Positions 26,723-35,826 of a DNA stretch of 64,000 nt are shown in pieces. The position numbers were made by a program, and so were the translations under genes. The DNA comes from Pullulanibacillus pueri (lineage in GTDB: Bacteria; Bacillota; Bacilli; Bacillales; Sporolactobacillaceae). Below the pieces are notes generated by a model that saw nothing but the letters and a program-made list of their open reading frames with translations, ran no database searches and was not told the DNA's origin. The number at the start of each line of letters is the position of its first letter. The first letter of the stretch is position 1. The DNA is taken from assembly GCF_014639255.1 (NCBI RefSeq), contig NZ_BMFV01000002.1:184137-248136 (forward strand), written 5' to 3'.

Positions 26723-27985
26723 ATGGAGGGAAATCATAATCACATGAAACTTTTTACGGATATAGATCTTGATGGTTTAGGCTGTGGCGTCATCGCCAAA
26801 CTTGCCTTTGGAGATGATGCCGATGTTGCTTACTGTTCATACCATGTCTTAAATCAGCGAGTAGAACAAGTCATTGAAGATCCTGAATTTGATGACACTG
26901 AACTTTATATTACCGATCTTGCGGTGAATAGCTCTGTCGAGAAGAAGCTTGAGAAACGCTTTAATGCGGGGCAGCCTATACAGGTCATTGACCATCATGT
27001 CACAGCCATGCATTTTAATAAATATGATTGGGGCTTAGTTAAACCGGAAGACGAAAATGGAAAAAAGACCTGTGCCACTTCTTTATTTTACGACTATTTA
27101 ATAGAGCATCATCATTTGGAGGAGAGTAGAGCCCTTGAAGAATTTGTTGATTTAATTCGCCAATATGATACTTGGGAATGGGAAGAGAACCATAACAACG
27201 CAGCGAAACGGTTAAATGATTTATTTTACATATTTAATCGCAAACACTTTGAGGAGGAAATGCTCAAAAGACTTCAAGATCATCCAGATGCTTTTTCCTT
27301 AAGTGATACGGAAGAATTTCTTCTCGATATTGAAGATCAAAAAATTGACCGTTACATCCATTCAAAAAACAAACAAATTATCCAAACTTTTTTTGATGAT
27401 TATTGTGTGGGAATTATTCACGCAGAGCAGTACCTTTCTGAATTAGGGAATGCTTTGCACAAACTCAATCCACATCTTGATATGATCATCATGTTGAACA
27501 TGGCCCGAAAGAAAGTCGGCTTTAGGACGATCCATGATACTGTCGATGTCGCAGCCCTCGCTGCTCGTTTTGGTGGTGGCGGTCATCCCAAGGCTTCAGG
27601 TTGTGACCTCAGCCCAGAGTTATTTGAAAAACTTGTTGTCGATGTCTTTCCTTTTTCACCTATCAAGCCTGATCCAGAGCACAATGATATTAACGTCAAG
27701 TATGCCTCATACGGGACTTGCTATGAAAACCGAAAAGGAGAAACCACCTATATTCGACCATTACACGATGATCACTGTGAAGTCATTCATAATGGCAAAA
27801 GACTTGATAAAACCTTCGAATCCTACGAAAAAGCCGAGTATTATATTAAACGCCATTATGCTTCATGGATACGGTACGATACCGATTACATTCGCCACTT
27901 CTCAAAAGTCATCCCTATGACGACGGATGAATTAAAGGCAAATCTTGAGACCATTATGGAGAAAGTCTTAAAAGAAGAACGTTAA
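26723..27985 (+). CDS. DHH-family phosphoesterase
   Basis: A 420-residue protein of the DHH/DHHA1 superfamily, whose members hydrolyse short oligonucleotides, cyclic dinucleotides or related phosphoesters with manganese. The N-terminal metal motif appears as DIDLDGLGCG, the DHH triad as QVIDHHVTA, and the DHHA1 domain contains RFGGGGHPKASGC near residue 285. A C-terminal region of about 110 residues follows, rich in charged and aromatic residues, and is not recognised. The start is uncertain: ATG 26723 has a weak ribosome site, while ATG 26744 (MKLFTD) has GGAGGG but 13 bases away. The gene appears monocistronic. Confidence 0.8.
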   Translation: MEGNHNHMKLFTDIDLDGLGCGVIAKLAFGDDADVAYCSYHVLNQRVEQVIEDPEFDDTELYITDLAVNSSVEKKLEKRFNAGQPIQVIDHHVTAMHFNKYDWGLVKPEDENGKKTCATSLFYDYLIEHHHLEESRALEEFVDLIRQYDTWEWEENHNNAAKRLNDLFYIFNRKHFEEEMLKRLQDHPDAFSLSDTEEFLLDIEDQKIDRYIHSKNKQIIQTFFDDYCVGIIHAEQYLSELGNALHKLNPHLDMIIMLNMARKKVGFRTIHDTVDVAALAARFGGGGHPKASGCDLSPELFEKLVVDVFPFSPIKPDPEHNDINVKYASYGTCYENRKGETTYIRPLHDDHCEVIHNGKRLDKTFESYEKAEYYIKRHYASWIRYDTDYIRHFSKVIPMTTDELKANLETIMEKVLKEER

Positions 27986-28123
27986 TCATCAAGCCTCAGC
28001 CTGCAAGGACTGGGGCTTAAATGATTGGACTCAATAAACTTCATTTAATCTGCACACTGCCTTTACTTAGCTTTAATATTCAGATGCTATGATTGCCTTA
28101 CTCACAAAGAAGGAGGCAATAAC

Positions 28124-28922
28124 ATGAAAGTACGTGCGATATTTATTGATATGGATGGTACATTACTCAACGCCTCGAATAAGATCTCTCACCGGAATAG
28201 GGAAGCCATCTATAGACTGATTAATCAAGGTGTCAAGGTTTTTCTCGCTACGGGGCGACACTATGACGTCACCGCTCCCTACCATAAAGACATTGGATTA
28301 TGCACACCGATGATCTGTTTAAATGGGGCAGTCATTCACGATGCTATAACCCGGAAGAGCGATGCAAATGAAAACCGTTCAAGTCAATGAAGAACGTTTC
28401 CACAACCTGACTGCTGACGGCCCATATAATGTGATTATTCATACAGAAAATGGACTTTACTGCAAAGAAACAAATGAAGAAATCGACGGTTGGACGAAGG
28501 TCGGGCACATTCCACCACGCCATATTGGCGACTTAAGACAAGCCGATTATCAAGAGGTTCTAAAATATAGTGTTCAAACAGGTACACCATGTCCAGAACT
28601 CTCCTCATTGTTCAGAGAGGAAGCAACAGTCATCGATTGGAACAATGGATTTGAGATCGTTGCACCTGGTGTCTCCAAATGGTCCGCTATCAAAAGCTTG
28701 CTCAACGCTTATCGAATAAGTCCCAACGACGTTGTGGCGATCGGAGACGGTCCCAATGATATTGACATGCTTCGCCATGTGGGGACAGGTGTCGCAATGG
28801 GCAATGCAAGCACCGATGTTAAAGCTGCCGCCGATTTTGTAACAGGGCATCATGAAGATGATGGACTTGCTGAGTTTATAGAACATTATCTTTGTAACTC
28901 CTACGAATCCTCTGTAATTTAA
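28124..28922 (+). pseudogene. HAD-superfamily (Cof-type) hydrolase interrupted by a frameshift
   Basis: Two frames together make one Cof-type sugar-phosphatase-like hydrolase. The first (28124-28390, good AAGGAGGC ribosome site) has motif I DMDGTLL, motif II ATGR and GAVIHD. The second, shifted by one base from about 28352, carries the cap remainder, motif III (GVSKWSAIKSLL) and motif IV (GDGPNDIDML) to 28922. Skipping one base near the ATAACCCGG stretch joins them smoothly as HDAI-PGRAMQMK. All catalytic motifs are intact and total length (about 265) is normal, so the break is recent, a sequencing error, or recoding. Without recoding the product would be truncated and inactive. Confidence 0.75.
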
Positions 28923-28926
28923 CAAA

Positions 28927-28952
28927 GGGACAGGAACCTTGTCCCACTTTTT
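28927..28952 (+). terminator. REP-like palindrome acting as terminator after the HAD gene
   Basis: GGGACAGGAACCTTGTCCC followed by ACTTTTTT, four bases after the stop codon. It belongs to the GGGACA...TGTCCC palindrome set found around the RAYT gene. Confidence 0.65.
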
Positions 28953-29022
28953 TATCAAATTTCAAATCTACTTCCATTAAGCGTGATAAAAGAGCTGGTG
29001 CTTAAAGTCACCTCCCAAATAA

Positions 29023-29116
29023 GAAAAACTTGCCTTTTACCAAGTCCTAATCAGAGAAAATAAAATTTTTCTACCGATTTTTTTAGTGCTTCGACGGCTC
29101 TTATTCTTTAAAAAAA
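29023..29116 (+). repeat. Second intergenic repeat family, copy 2
   Basis: About 80 percent similar by eye to 18565-18662, with the same order of blocks (GAAAAACTTG, CCAAGTCCT, TTTTTCTACCGAT, TTTAGTGCTTCGACG, TTATTCTTTAA). It fills much of the 28923-29267 gap. Confidence 0.6.
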
Positions 29117-29147
29117 GGGCCAACATCCTTTGTAGGGATATTAGCCC
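29110..29147 (-). terminator. Rho-independent terminator downstream of ectB
   Basis: On the minus strand GGGCTAATATCC pairs with GGATGTTGGCCC and is followed by seven T. It lies about 120 bases after the ectB stop. Confidence 0.7.
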
Positions 29148-29267
29148 AAGCGCTTCAGTCCATCGTCTCATCATAGAAATGAACATTCTGCAGAAAATAT
29201 AGACTTTCTATCTATATCTAAACGAACATCCCTCTCTTTACCATAAGGGCCTCTTCTCTCTCACTTT

Positions 29268-30545
29268 TTACATTCCATTTCGCAAAACAGCTTGGATGCT
29301 TTTCTCGAGAATAGCCATCCCCTTCTGTATACCGTCTTGATCAATGATAAGCGGAGGTAGTAACTTAATGACTTCATCATGAGGTCCTGACGTCTCAATG
29401 ATTAACCCTTGGTCAAAGGCGGCTTTGGTTATCGTTTTTGCAATGCCCTCCCTTTTACAAGCAATGCCTTGCATGAGGCCTCTCCCTCTTAATTCCCCAT
29501 CTAAAAGCGGATACGTTTCAATTATTCTCGTTAATTCCTGCTTGATCATTTCAGCCTTTTCCTGGATTTCAAAGCTAAAGCAATCATCTACCCAATAGTC
29601 TAAAGCCTCTGTTGCAGCAACAAACGCAAGGTTGTTCCCCCTGAACGTCCCGTTATGCTCCCCAGGTAACCATTGGTCATATTCCGGCTTTATTAATGTC
29701 AGGGCCATAGGTAACCCAATACCTCCAATGGATTTTGATAGGCAAACAATATCAGGTTGAATCTCTGCCGGCTCGAAACTGAAAAAGGTCCCCGTTCGCC
29801 CACAGCCTCCCTGAATATCGTCAACAATTAATAGAATTCCATTCTCCCGACATAGCTCTTCAATCGCTTTTAACCAGGAAGCACTGGCAACGTTTAGTCC
29901 CCCTTCCCCTTGAACCGTTTCTAAAATAATCGCAGCAGGGAAATCCACACCACTGCCATTATCCAGAAGAAACCTTTTCAAATAATCAATCGTATTTTGT
30001 CCGTTGACATAATTATCATAAGGCATGATTGTTACATTGCTTAGAGGAATACCTGCGCCTTTTCTTTTTAATGCGTTGCCAGAAAGAGAAAGAGCGCCAA
30101 TCGTCATTCCGTGAAAGGCATGACTGAAGCTTATAACATTTGTTCTTCCACTGACCTTGCGCGCAATTTTTAATGCGCTTTCAACTGCGTTCGTTCCTGT
30201 TGGCCCTGGAAACATGACTTTGTACTCTAAATGTCTTGGTCTTAGTATAATATCGTTGAACTTTTCCAAAAATTCTCCTCGAGCGACCGTCCCCATGTCC
30301 AAACTATGCAAGATACCATCTTTTTGAATGTAATCAATAAGCGATTGTTTCATTTTTTCATTATTATGCCCATAGTTAAGTGCTCCCGCACCAGAGAAAA
30401 AGTCAATATACTCTTTTCCCATCGAATCCCATATAGAATAGCCCTTAGCTCTTTCAAATACAGCCGGAAAGCTCCGACTATAGCTCCTCACTTCTGATTC
30501 TAATTGGCTAAAGGTTTCCATTGTATATTGTTTGGTTGTCGCCAT
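29268..30545 (-). CDS. ectB: Diaminobutyrate-2-oxoglutarate transaminase (EctB-like)
   Basis: A 425-residue class III PLP aminotransferase from ATG 30543-30545 (MATTKQYT), five bases after AGAGGTGG. Diagnostic EctB sequence includes [44 protein letters not shown], the cofactor lysine in [10 protein letters not shown] and [19 protein letters not shown]. It converts aspartate semialdehyde and glutamate to 2,4-diaminobutyrate, the first step of ectoine synthesis. No ectA or ectC is adjacent: the neighbours are a HAD pseudogene and an alcohol dehydrogenase. Either the ectoine genes are elsewhere or the diaminobutyrate serves another product. Confidence 0.88.
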   Translation of the reverse strand: MATTKQYTMETFSQLESEVRSYSRSFPAVFERAKGYSIWDSMGKEYIDFFSGAGALNYGHNNEKMKQSLIDYIQKDGILHSLDMGTVARGEFLEKFNDIILRPRHLEYKVMFPGPTGTNAVESALKIARKVSGRTNVISFSHAFHGMTIGALSLSGNALKRKGAGIPLSNVTIMPYDNYVNGQNTIDYLKRFLLDNGSGVDFPAAIILETVQGEGGLNVASASWLKAIEELCRENGILLIVDDIQGGCGRTGTFFSFEPAEIQPDIVCLSKSIGGIGLPMALTLIKPEYDQWLPGEHNGTFRGNNLAFVAATEALDYWVDDCFSFEIQEKAEMIKQELTRIIETYPLLDGELRGRGLMQGIACKREGIAKTITKAAFDQGLIIETSGPHDEVIKLLPPLIIDQDGIQKGMAILEKSIQAVLRNGM

Positions 30546-30645
30546 CTCTTCCACCTCTTAAGTTTTATGATCTATACATACACATCTCGTCAACAACGTC
30601 ATTTAAAACAAAGGAGTGAGGCTATTGTTCTATAAGAAGAAATTG

Positions 30646-30675
30646 GAACAAGGGCGAAGAAGGCCACCCTTGTTC
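30646..30675. other. Strong stem-loop in the ectB-adh intergenic gap
   Basis: GAACAAGGG and CCCTTGTTC form a perfect nine-pair stem with a 12-base loop. There is no clear T run on either strand. The surrounding 30546-30887 gap holds no convincing gene; a 20-codon frame with a ribosome site covers this stem and is discussed in the findings. Confidence 0.5.
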
Positions 30676-30887
30676 GATAAGATCTAAAAGCCAACAACAA
30701 AGTGGGACATGTCGCTTTCAAAAAAGGCAATATCTTCAAATGTTAAGTGACTGAAAGTGTAGCAGAGTCTCTTAAATAGGAGACCTATTATCTTTTGATC
30801 CTCTGAGATGGAATAGCGTATTTTTCACTTACAAATGACAAATGAACGCTAATTGGAACATATCGTTTTAAATGATATGAGCGACAC

Positions 30888-31928
30888 TCACATTGTACTG
30901 ATGTCAATAACGAATCGATACTTCACATCGGAAGCTAAAACACGCTCGTAGGCTTCATCAATTTGATCGGCTGAAATCACTTCAATTTTAGGCGCAATAT
31001 CATGTTGGGAACAGAAATCCAACATTTCCTGAGTTTCACGAATGCCTCCTATTAATGAACCTGCAAACGACCGGCGGTGGCCAATGAGAGAGAACACATT
31101 AAGTGACAACGGTTCTCCGGGAGCACCAACGTTAACAAGTGCACCGTCAAGGTTTAGGAGCGAGAAATAAGCATCCATGTTGAGTTTTGCACTGACCGTA
31201 TTAAGAATGAAATCAAAGGATCCAGCAAGCTTTTCAAAAGTTTTTGGGTCGCTTGTGGCATAATAGTGATCCGCGCCAAAGTGCAATCCATCTTCTTTTT
31301 TATTCAATGTTTGTGATAGAACTGTCACTTCCGCCCCCATGGCATGGGCAATCTGAACAGCCATATGGCCAAGACCGCCCATCCCCACTACAGCGACTTT
31401 CTTTCCAGGGCCAGCCCCCCAATGATTGAGTGGTGAATAGGTTGTAATCCCGGCGCAAAGTAATGGGGCCGCAACGTCAAGCGCAATGTTATCTGGAATG
31501 CTCAACACGAAATCCTCAGTGACAACAATATGAGTAGAATAGCCCCCTTGGGTAGGTTCCCCATATTTATCGACCCCTGCATAGGTCGGGATATTGCCTT
31601 CAAGACAATATTGTTCTTCTCCTTTATGACAGTTCTCACATTCTCCGCAGGAATCCACCATGCATCCAACCCCGACCCGGTCACCGACCTTATACTTTTG
31701 AACCTGGTCTCCTACTGCTGTGACAATGCCGGCAATCTCGTGACCTGGAACGAGAGGGTAGTTGACCTCCCCCCACTCACCATGGGCCGTGTGAATATCA
31801 GAATGACAAATACCTGCGTATTTAATCTCTATGAGAACATCATGGGTATCAAGATCCCGTCTTTTAATTTCAGTAGCATGAAACGATTGGTGTGGGCCAT
31901 CCACAGCTCTGGCTTTAGCAGTAATCAT
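30888..31928 (-). CDS. Zinc-dependent NAD(P) alcohol dehydrogenase
   Basis: A 346-residue medium-chain dehydrogenase of the YahK/cinnamyl-alcohol-dehydrogenase branch. The catalytic zinc site is in [16 protein letters not shown] with GHEIAG, the structural zinc loop is [15 protein letters not shown], and the cofactor motif is [12 protein letters not shown]. It reduces aldehydes with NADPH, or oxidises alcohols. It is divergent from a MerR regulator, the arrangement of adhA with AdhR in Bacillus, where carbonyl stress induces the pair. The promoter at 32034-32064 has the long 19-base spacer typical of MerR control. Confidence 0.92.
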   Translation of the reverse strand: MITAKARAVDGPHQSFHATEIKRRDLDTHDVLIEIKYAGICHSDIHTAHGEWGEVNYPLVPGHEIAGIVTAVGDQVQKYKVGDRVGVGCMVDSCGECENCHKGEEQYCLEGNIPTYAGVDKYGEPTQGGYSTHIVVTEDFVLSIPDNIALDVAAPLLCAGITTYSPLNHWGAGPGKKVAVVGMGGLGHMAVQIAHAMGAEVTVLSQTLNKKEDGLHFGADHYYATSDPKTFEKLAGSFDFILNTVSAKLNMDAYFSLLNLDGALVNVGAPGEPLSLNVFSLIGHRRSFAGSLIGGIRETQEMLDFCSQHDIAPKIEVISADQIDEAYERVLASDVKYRFVIDISTM

Positions 31929-32033
31929 AAAACAACCTCCTGTATGTCTGTATCATTTGTTGAGAGTATTTAGAGAGGCCTAGGTTTAACACCTTTTCAG
32001 CATTTTTCCTCCCTCTATTTCTCTTACAATACA

Positions 32034-32064
32034 ATGTTAATCCCTATAGTCCACTCTAGGTCAA
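32034..32064 (-). promoter_or_regulatory. MerR-type promoter of the alcohol dehydrogenase
   Basis: On the minus strand TTGACC and TAACAT are separated by exactly 19 bases. The spacer contains the dyad CCTAGAGTGGACTATAGG. This is the geometry MerR activators untwist, and the MerR gene starts 150 bases away in the other direction. Confidence 0.75.
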
Positions 32065-32214
32065 GAGGTTCGTTTCAATTCCTTCTAAAGAAATCTATGT
32101 TTAAACCGGCACTTCTATATCTGTTCTTTTGACATAAAAAAAATTCCATGTTAAAATCCTTTCAAATCATAGAGCTAACTCGAAGTCTAGTTTTAAAAGA
32201 GAAGGAGATAGCGA

Positions 32215-32625
32215 ATGAAGACTTATTCGATCAGCGAAGTAGCAAAGAAGCTGAATCTGACCGTGTATACTTTGCGTTATTACGATAAGGAAGGGCTTCT
32301 GCCTTTTGTTGAACGAAATCCCAACGGCACTCGATTATTTAAGGAATCTGATATTGACGCTCTAAAAATTATTGAATGTCTGAAATCCACGGGGATGCCA
32401 ATTAAAGGAATTAAGACTTTCATCGATTGGTGCTCTGATGGCGATGATACGTTACAACAAAGATATGATATGTTTATGGAACGCAAAGCGGATGTCGAAG
32501 CACAGATGGAAGAATTAAAGAAAACGATGGCTGTCATTGAGCATAAATGCTTATACTACAAGACGGCATTAGAAGCGGGAACCGAAGAGATTCACAAAAG
32601 CAATAAAATTTCTATGACTCAATAA
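32215..32625 (+). CDS. MerR-family transcriptional regulator (AdhR-like)
   Basis: A 136-residue regulator starting ATG after AGGAG. The N-terminal winged helix is YSISEVAKKLNLTVYTLRYYDKEGLLPFVERNPNGTRLFKESD, characteristic of the NolA/AdhR/YraB subgroup, and a dimerising coiled coil fills residues 80-120. Only one Cys (in HKCLYYK) is placed in the C-terminal part, consistent with thiol-based aldehyde sensing in some relatives; this is inference. It should control the divergent alcohol dehydrogenase and perhaps itself. Confidence 0.88.
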   Translation: MKTYSISEVAKKLNLTVYTLRYYDKEGLLPFVERNPNGTRLFKESDIDALKIIECLKSTGMPIKGIKTFIDWCSDGDDTLQQRYDMFMERKADVEAQMEELKKTMAVIEHKCLYYKTALEAGTEEIHKSNKISMTQ

Positions 32626-32631
32626 CAGAAC

Positions 32632-32672
32632 ACCACCTGTTTTTCATACGTGTGAAAATCAGGTGGTTTTTT
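32632..32672 (+). terminator. Rho-independent terminator of the MerR gene
   Basis: ACCACCTG with TTTTCA pairs with TGAAAA and CAGGTGGT around a short loop, then six T. It begins seven bases after the stop. Sequence from here to the tmRNA end at 32996 is AT-rich and shows no convincing gene. Confidence 0.85.
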
Positions 32673-32973
32673 CTATTATGATTGCTGGAATAAAATTTTC
32701 GGGGGATTTTTTATTTAAACAATATGATTTTAGTATTAACCTCATAATTTATGCCGCCAGGGTTGAACAAGTGGAGCGTAGGTTTCTCTTTTTCACTTGC
32801 AGCTTGCGAAAAGAAGACGAACTTGTAGGCATTAGCAGACACAAAAAGAAAGTATAACGAGCATCTTTTAAAAAGGAAGTTATATTTTGAAGAGCAGTTT
32901 TTCCAATTATATAATTTTATTTATAATGTTTAATAGACAGGAAATTCAATAATATTCTTTATTTAAGCAAAAT

Positions 32974-33001
32974 AAAAAACCACCATAATTATGTATGGTG
33001 G
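32974..33001 (-). terminator. Rho-independent terminator of ssrA
   Basis: CCACCATA and TATGGTGG form the stem on the minus strand, followed by TTTTTTATTTT. The 5' arm of the stem overlaps the encoded CCA end of the tmRNA. Confidence 0.85.
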
Positions 33002-33667
33002 AGACGGTGGGACGTGCTATTCCATGCTTTCGTTCATGGCACTGACTATATCTTGAACCTGCAATTTCAGGTCCCCCAGCGTGTTATACGAAATATAAAT
33101 TTACTTTTTGACAAGTAGAATTTCATATCCTAGTACTCCCCACAAGTGGGAGCCTATAAGTCGATACACGGCTGTTGGATTACTCCACATACCGCTCGGC
33201 ATTGCCTTATCACATAAACATTCATTCAAAAATGCTTTTTGAAATTCCATGAATAAGTGACTTAGGTTTCACCGATAAAGCTGGATTTTCACTTATGTGT
33301 TACCACATAAGGCGACTATTGACTAATCGAACCCACGTCCAAAGGCATCGTAATATAAGCATCTACGAGCATAGTCGACACATTTGGTGATTCGCGAGCA
33401 CATCGGCCTGTCGACGGGCACCCGTGTCGCTAGTCTGATTATTCTCTTCTTCTGCCCTCAGACGGCGAGCCGGAAGCGTATCCCACTAGAGTGAGTTCCG
33501 TACCCTACCACGTGGGCGATGGAGGGGGGAACCGCTAAGCTACTTAGGCAGCTAAAGCGAGGTTGTTATTAGTTTTGCCAGTTATTGGCTTTGGCGTTTT
33601 AACGAGGCCGACCCCCTCGACTCGCAGCTTATACCCGACCTACCCCTGTCGAATCCGGAACGTCCCC
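32996..33667 (-). ncRNA. ssrA: tmRNA (ssrA), interrupted by a group I-like intron in the T-loop
   Basis: The 5' end GGGGACG followed by TTCCGGATTCGACAGGGG is the tmRNA hallmark, and the 3' end CGTCTCCACCA pairs with it to make the tRNA-like acceptor. The tag frame at 33544-33579 encodes GKTNNNLALAA and a TAA stop, ending in the usual ALAA proteolysis signal. The gene spans 672 nt, far longer than normal. The T-arm is split: GTGGGTTCGAT ends at 33326 and TCCCACCG resumes at 33012. Joining the two gives a normal 359-nt tmRNA with a five-pair T-stem and seven-base loop. The partner smpB is about 1.2 kb away. Confidence 0.95.
33013..33325 (-). other. Group I-like intron inserted in the tmRNA T-loop
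   Basis: The 313-nt insert follows the splice rules of group I introns. The 5' exon ends in U and the intron ends in G (AGCACG). A P1 helix forms between CGAUUA, spanning the 5' junction, and UAGUCG a few bases into the intron, with the exon's last U in a U-G wobble. AAGATATAGTC near the 3' end matches the conserved P7 strand and pairs with GACTTATA upstream with one bulged base. GGTGAAACCTAAGTCAC and AATGCCGAGC resemble P3 and P4-P6 core strands. No homing endonuclease fits in it. Confidence 0.88.
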
Positions 33668-33744
33668 ATTATTAGATGCTTAAAAGTTGCGGAAACAAGA
33701 ACTTCGAACTTCTCTTTCCTGTTTTTCCTCATCTTTAAACATAC

Positions 33745-33774
33745 ATTATAAGATGTTCAATCAAAATTGAACAA
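33745..33774 (-). promoter_or_regulatory. ssrA promoter with overlapping palindrome
   Basis: On the minus strand TTGTTC and a perfect TATAAT are 18 bases apart, about 80 bases before the tmRNA 5' end. The palindrome TGTTCAA-(6)-TTGAACA at 33754-33773 covers the -35 and spacer. Confidence 0.7.
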
Positions 33775-33923
33775 TAATGGTAGAAACGTTATCCCGGAGG
33801 ATAAGTCATATTGTGAACTACATATAGTAGTATAACATGATATAAACTCTATATCAAGGTGACTGTCAAGAAAACGACTGTCATATCATCCTTACTTTTC
33901 CAGTGTCAAATTTCATTATTTTT

Positions 33924-34790
33924 TTATGAGGATAACGCCACAAAAACCACGCCTAGAAACAAGACCCCGCTGTAGACAATTTGCATTCGTGAGCTCTTTT
34001 CTTTCAATATAAAGATACCAAATAAGGTTCCGATGACAATGCTAAGTTCACGTAAAGGCGCGATATAGGTGACTGGCGCCATCGCTAATGCGGTTAAAGC
34101 CAAAATATAAGCTAAAGGACTTAAGATCCCCACTCCTGCTGCTTGCCATTTATCGAGACGCCAACTCTTAACCACTTCTGCCTTTCGCTGATAGGCAAAA
34201 GGGGAGAGGATTAGGAATTGCCCAACCATCCCAAGATATTCATAAAATAAAGGCATGACCGCCAATTCATCTACCGCATACTTATCCCATGTGGTGTACC
34301 AGCCAATCAGTATGGCCACACCTAAGCCAAATAATGGACCTTTCACGCCAATATTGCCTCTGATCATCTTAATGCCACCCGCAATGAAAAAGATGGCCAC
34401 CACAATAACTCCAGTTCCTACTAATGTCAAAGAGCTGGGGGATTCTGAAAGAAAGAGGACCGCTAAAATCATGGCAAAGACCGGTCCCAAACCTCTCGAG
34501 ATCGGATAGACAATGGAGAGATCACTCACTTTATAGCCTTTTTGTAACAGCAAAAAATAGCCTACATGAATCAGACTACTCACGGCAATAAAAACAACCC
34601 CCAGCCAAGAAAGATGTGGCTGCCAAAAGATCACAACAATGATAATCAAGGGCGTGTAGGCAAGGACACCCATTAAGTTAAATAACCACGAAAAAGCAAG
34701 TCCAGATGTCTGGGCTTGCTTTTGTAACAAATTCCATGTGGCATGAATAAACGAGGAAATTAAGACAAGTACTAACGCACTAAATGCCAT
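33924..34790 (-). CDS. EamA/DMT-superfamily transporter
   Basis: A 288-residue integral membrane protein with about ten hydrophobic helices arranged as two EamA repeats; the second begins near GPLFGLGVAILIGWYT. The boundary motifs YPISRGLGPVFAMILAVLFLSE and APLRELSIVIGTLFGIFILKE are the duplicated EamA signature. Members export or import small metabolites; no substrate is inferable. The start ATG follows GAAGGG. It lies between ssrA and smpB on the same strand with no obvious link to trans-translation. Confidence 0.85.
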   Translation of the reverse strand: MAFSALVLVLISSFIHATWNLLQKQAQTSGLAFSWLFNLMGVLAYTPLIIIVVIFWQPHLSWLGVVFIAVSSLIHVGYFLLLQKGYKVSDLSIVYPISRGLGPVFAMILAVLFLSESPSSLTLVGTGVIVVAIFFIAGGIKMIRGNIGVKGPLFGLGVAILIGWYTTWDKYAVDELAVMPLFYEYLGMVGQFLILSPFAYQRKAEVVKSWRLDKWQAAGVGILSPLAYILALTALAMAPVTYIAPLRELSIVIGTLFGIFILKEKSSRMQIVYSGVLFLGVVFVALSS

Positions 34791-34865
34791 AAATGAACCC
34801 TTCTCCCATTAGTTAAAGTGAGGCTTTGGTCTATTTATCTCTTGCCCTTTGTTTTTTGCAGAAAA

Positions 34866-35336
34866 CTACATGCCTTTTTCAGATTGACGTAGAGCCTTTG
34901 CGATTTGACGCTCCGCGGTTTTCTTCTTCAGTGTCTCCCGCTTATCATAATTTTTCTTCCCTTTTCCAACGCCGATAAGCACCTTGGCAAAGCCATTCTT
35001 GATATACATTTTTAAAGGCACGATGGTGTAACCCGATTCCTTTGAAATCCCAATGAGTTTATTGATTTCTTTTTTATGTAATAGTAGTTTCCTTGTCCTC
35101 AGTGGATCGTGATTGTAGCGATTGCCTTGCTCATAGGGGGCAATATGCATATTGTGCAGGAAGACTTCTCCATTATCCACGCGCGCAAAGGCATCTTTAA
35201 AATTGATCGACCCCTTCCGAATGGATTTTATTTCGGTCCCTTGTAAGACTAGACCCGCTTCAAAGGTATCCTCAATAAAATAATCATGACGAGCGCGTTT
35301 ATTTTCGGCAATCTGTCGTCCCTTTTTATCTGCCAT
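34866..35336 (-). CDS. smpB: SsrA-binding protein SmpB
   Basis: A 156-residue trans-translation factor of normal length. It binds the tRNA-like domain of tmRNA and occupies the empty mRNA channel of stalled ribosomes. Family blocks visible are [27 protein letters not shown] (read in parts), the IAPYEQGN turn, [10 protein letters not shown] and the basic C-terminal tail beginning [15 protein letters not shown]. The ATG follows AAGGGGAT. The tmRNA it serves is encoded on the same strand about 1.2 kb downstream; rnr lies on the other side, as in Bacillus. Confidence 0.97.
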   Translation of the reverse strand: MADKKGRQIAENKRARHDYFIEDTFEAGLVLQGTEIKSIRKGSINFKDAFARVDNGEVFLHNMHIAPYEQGNRYNHDPLRTRKLLLHKKEINKLIGISKESGYTIVPLKMYIKNGFAKVLIGVGKGKKNYDKRETLKKKTAERQIAKALRQSEKGM

Positions 35337-35421
35337 GCAATCCCCTTCTTTCTATTTACGACAAGTTCTTAAGGTAAATTCTATTATAAAGTGAACCATT
35401 CCATTAAAGCAACCTTACGCC

Positions 35422-35718
35422 TTAAATCTCAAAATCGACAGCCAAAGTGTCTACCATGCCAATCTCCTTTAAATAAGAAACAACCGCCTGGTGTGCATCC
35501 GAAGGACCATAATGCTCTAAATCTGCTTTAGATTCAAAGCGAACGGTAAGCCCCATCGTATACCCTTTGCCACGATCGCTAAAGTTATGATTCGTTTGAA
35601 TATCAAGGATACCTGGTAATTGATTTTTAAGCTCGCGAAGCCTTTTCATCGCTTCTTCTTTCTGTCCATTCGTTGTTTGCTCATTAAATTTAAATAACAC
35701 AATATGCTCGATCATCAT
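35422..35718 (-). CDS. Dabb-family stress-responsive alpha/beta barrel protein
   Basis: A 98-residue single-domain protein starting MMIEHIVLFKF after GAGGAG. The Dabb domain is recognisable from the N-terminal strand with His, LRELKNQLPGILDIQTNHNF, GLTVRFESKADLEHYGPSDAHQAV and the final strand DTLAVDFEI. Such proteins dimerise into a ferredoxin-like barrel; plant homologs are stress-induced and some bacterial ones are cyclases or monooxygenases, but the role here is not known. It is monocistronic as far as can be seen. Confidence 0.85.
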   Translation of the reverse strand: MMIEHIVLFKFNEQTTNGQKEEAMKRLRELKNQLPGILDIQTNHNFSDRGKGYTMGLTVRFESKADLEHYGPSDAHQAVVSYLKEIGMVDTLAVDFEI

Positions 35719-35826
35719 TTTCTCTCCTCAGGTTCTAAGTTCTTTTTGGTACCTTTATTGTAGCACTTTTGTAAATGGAGCGTGAAGAGATACAGTTAAC
35801 CTTAATTAGCAGGAATTTTAAATCCC

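Noticed and set aside
29268..31928. An ectoine biosynthesis cluster
   Set aside because: Only ectB is present. The neighbouring dehydrogenase and regulator form their own AdhR-like unit.
32663..32857. Plus-strand open frame of 64 codons after the MerR terminator
   Set aside because: It begins inside the terminator and has no ribosome site or recognisable content.
32996..33667. Two separate structured RNAs, or a permuted two-piece tmRNA
   Set aside because: The 5' and 3' pieces are in normal order and the break is in the T-loop, so an intron explains it better than permutation.
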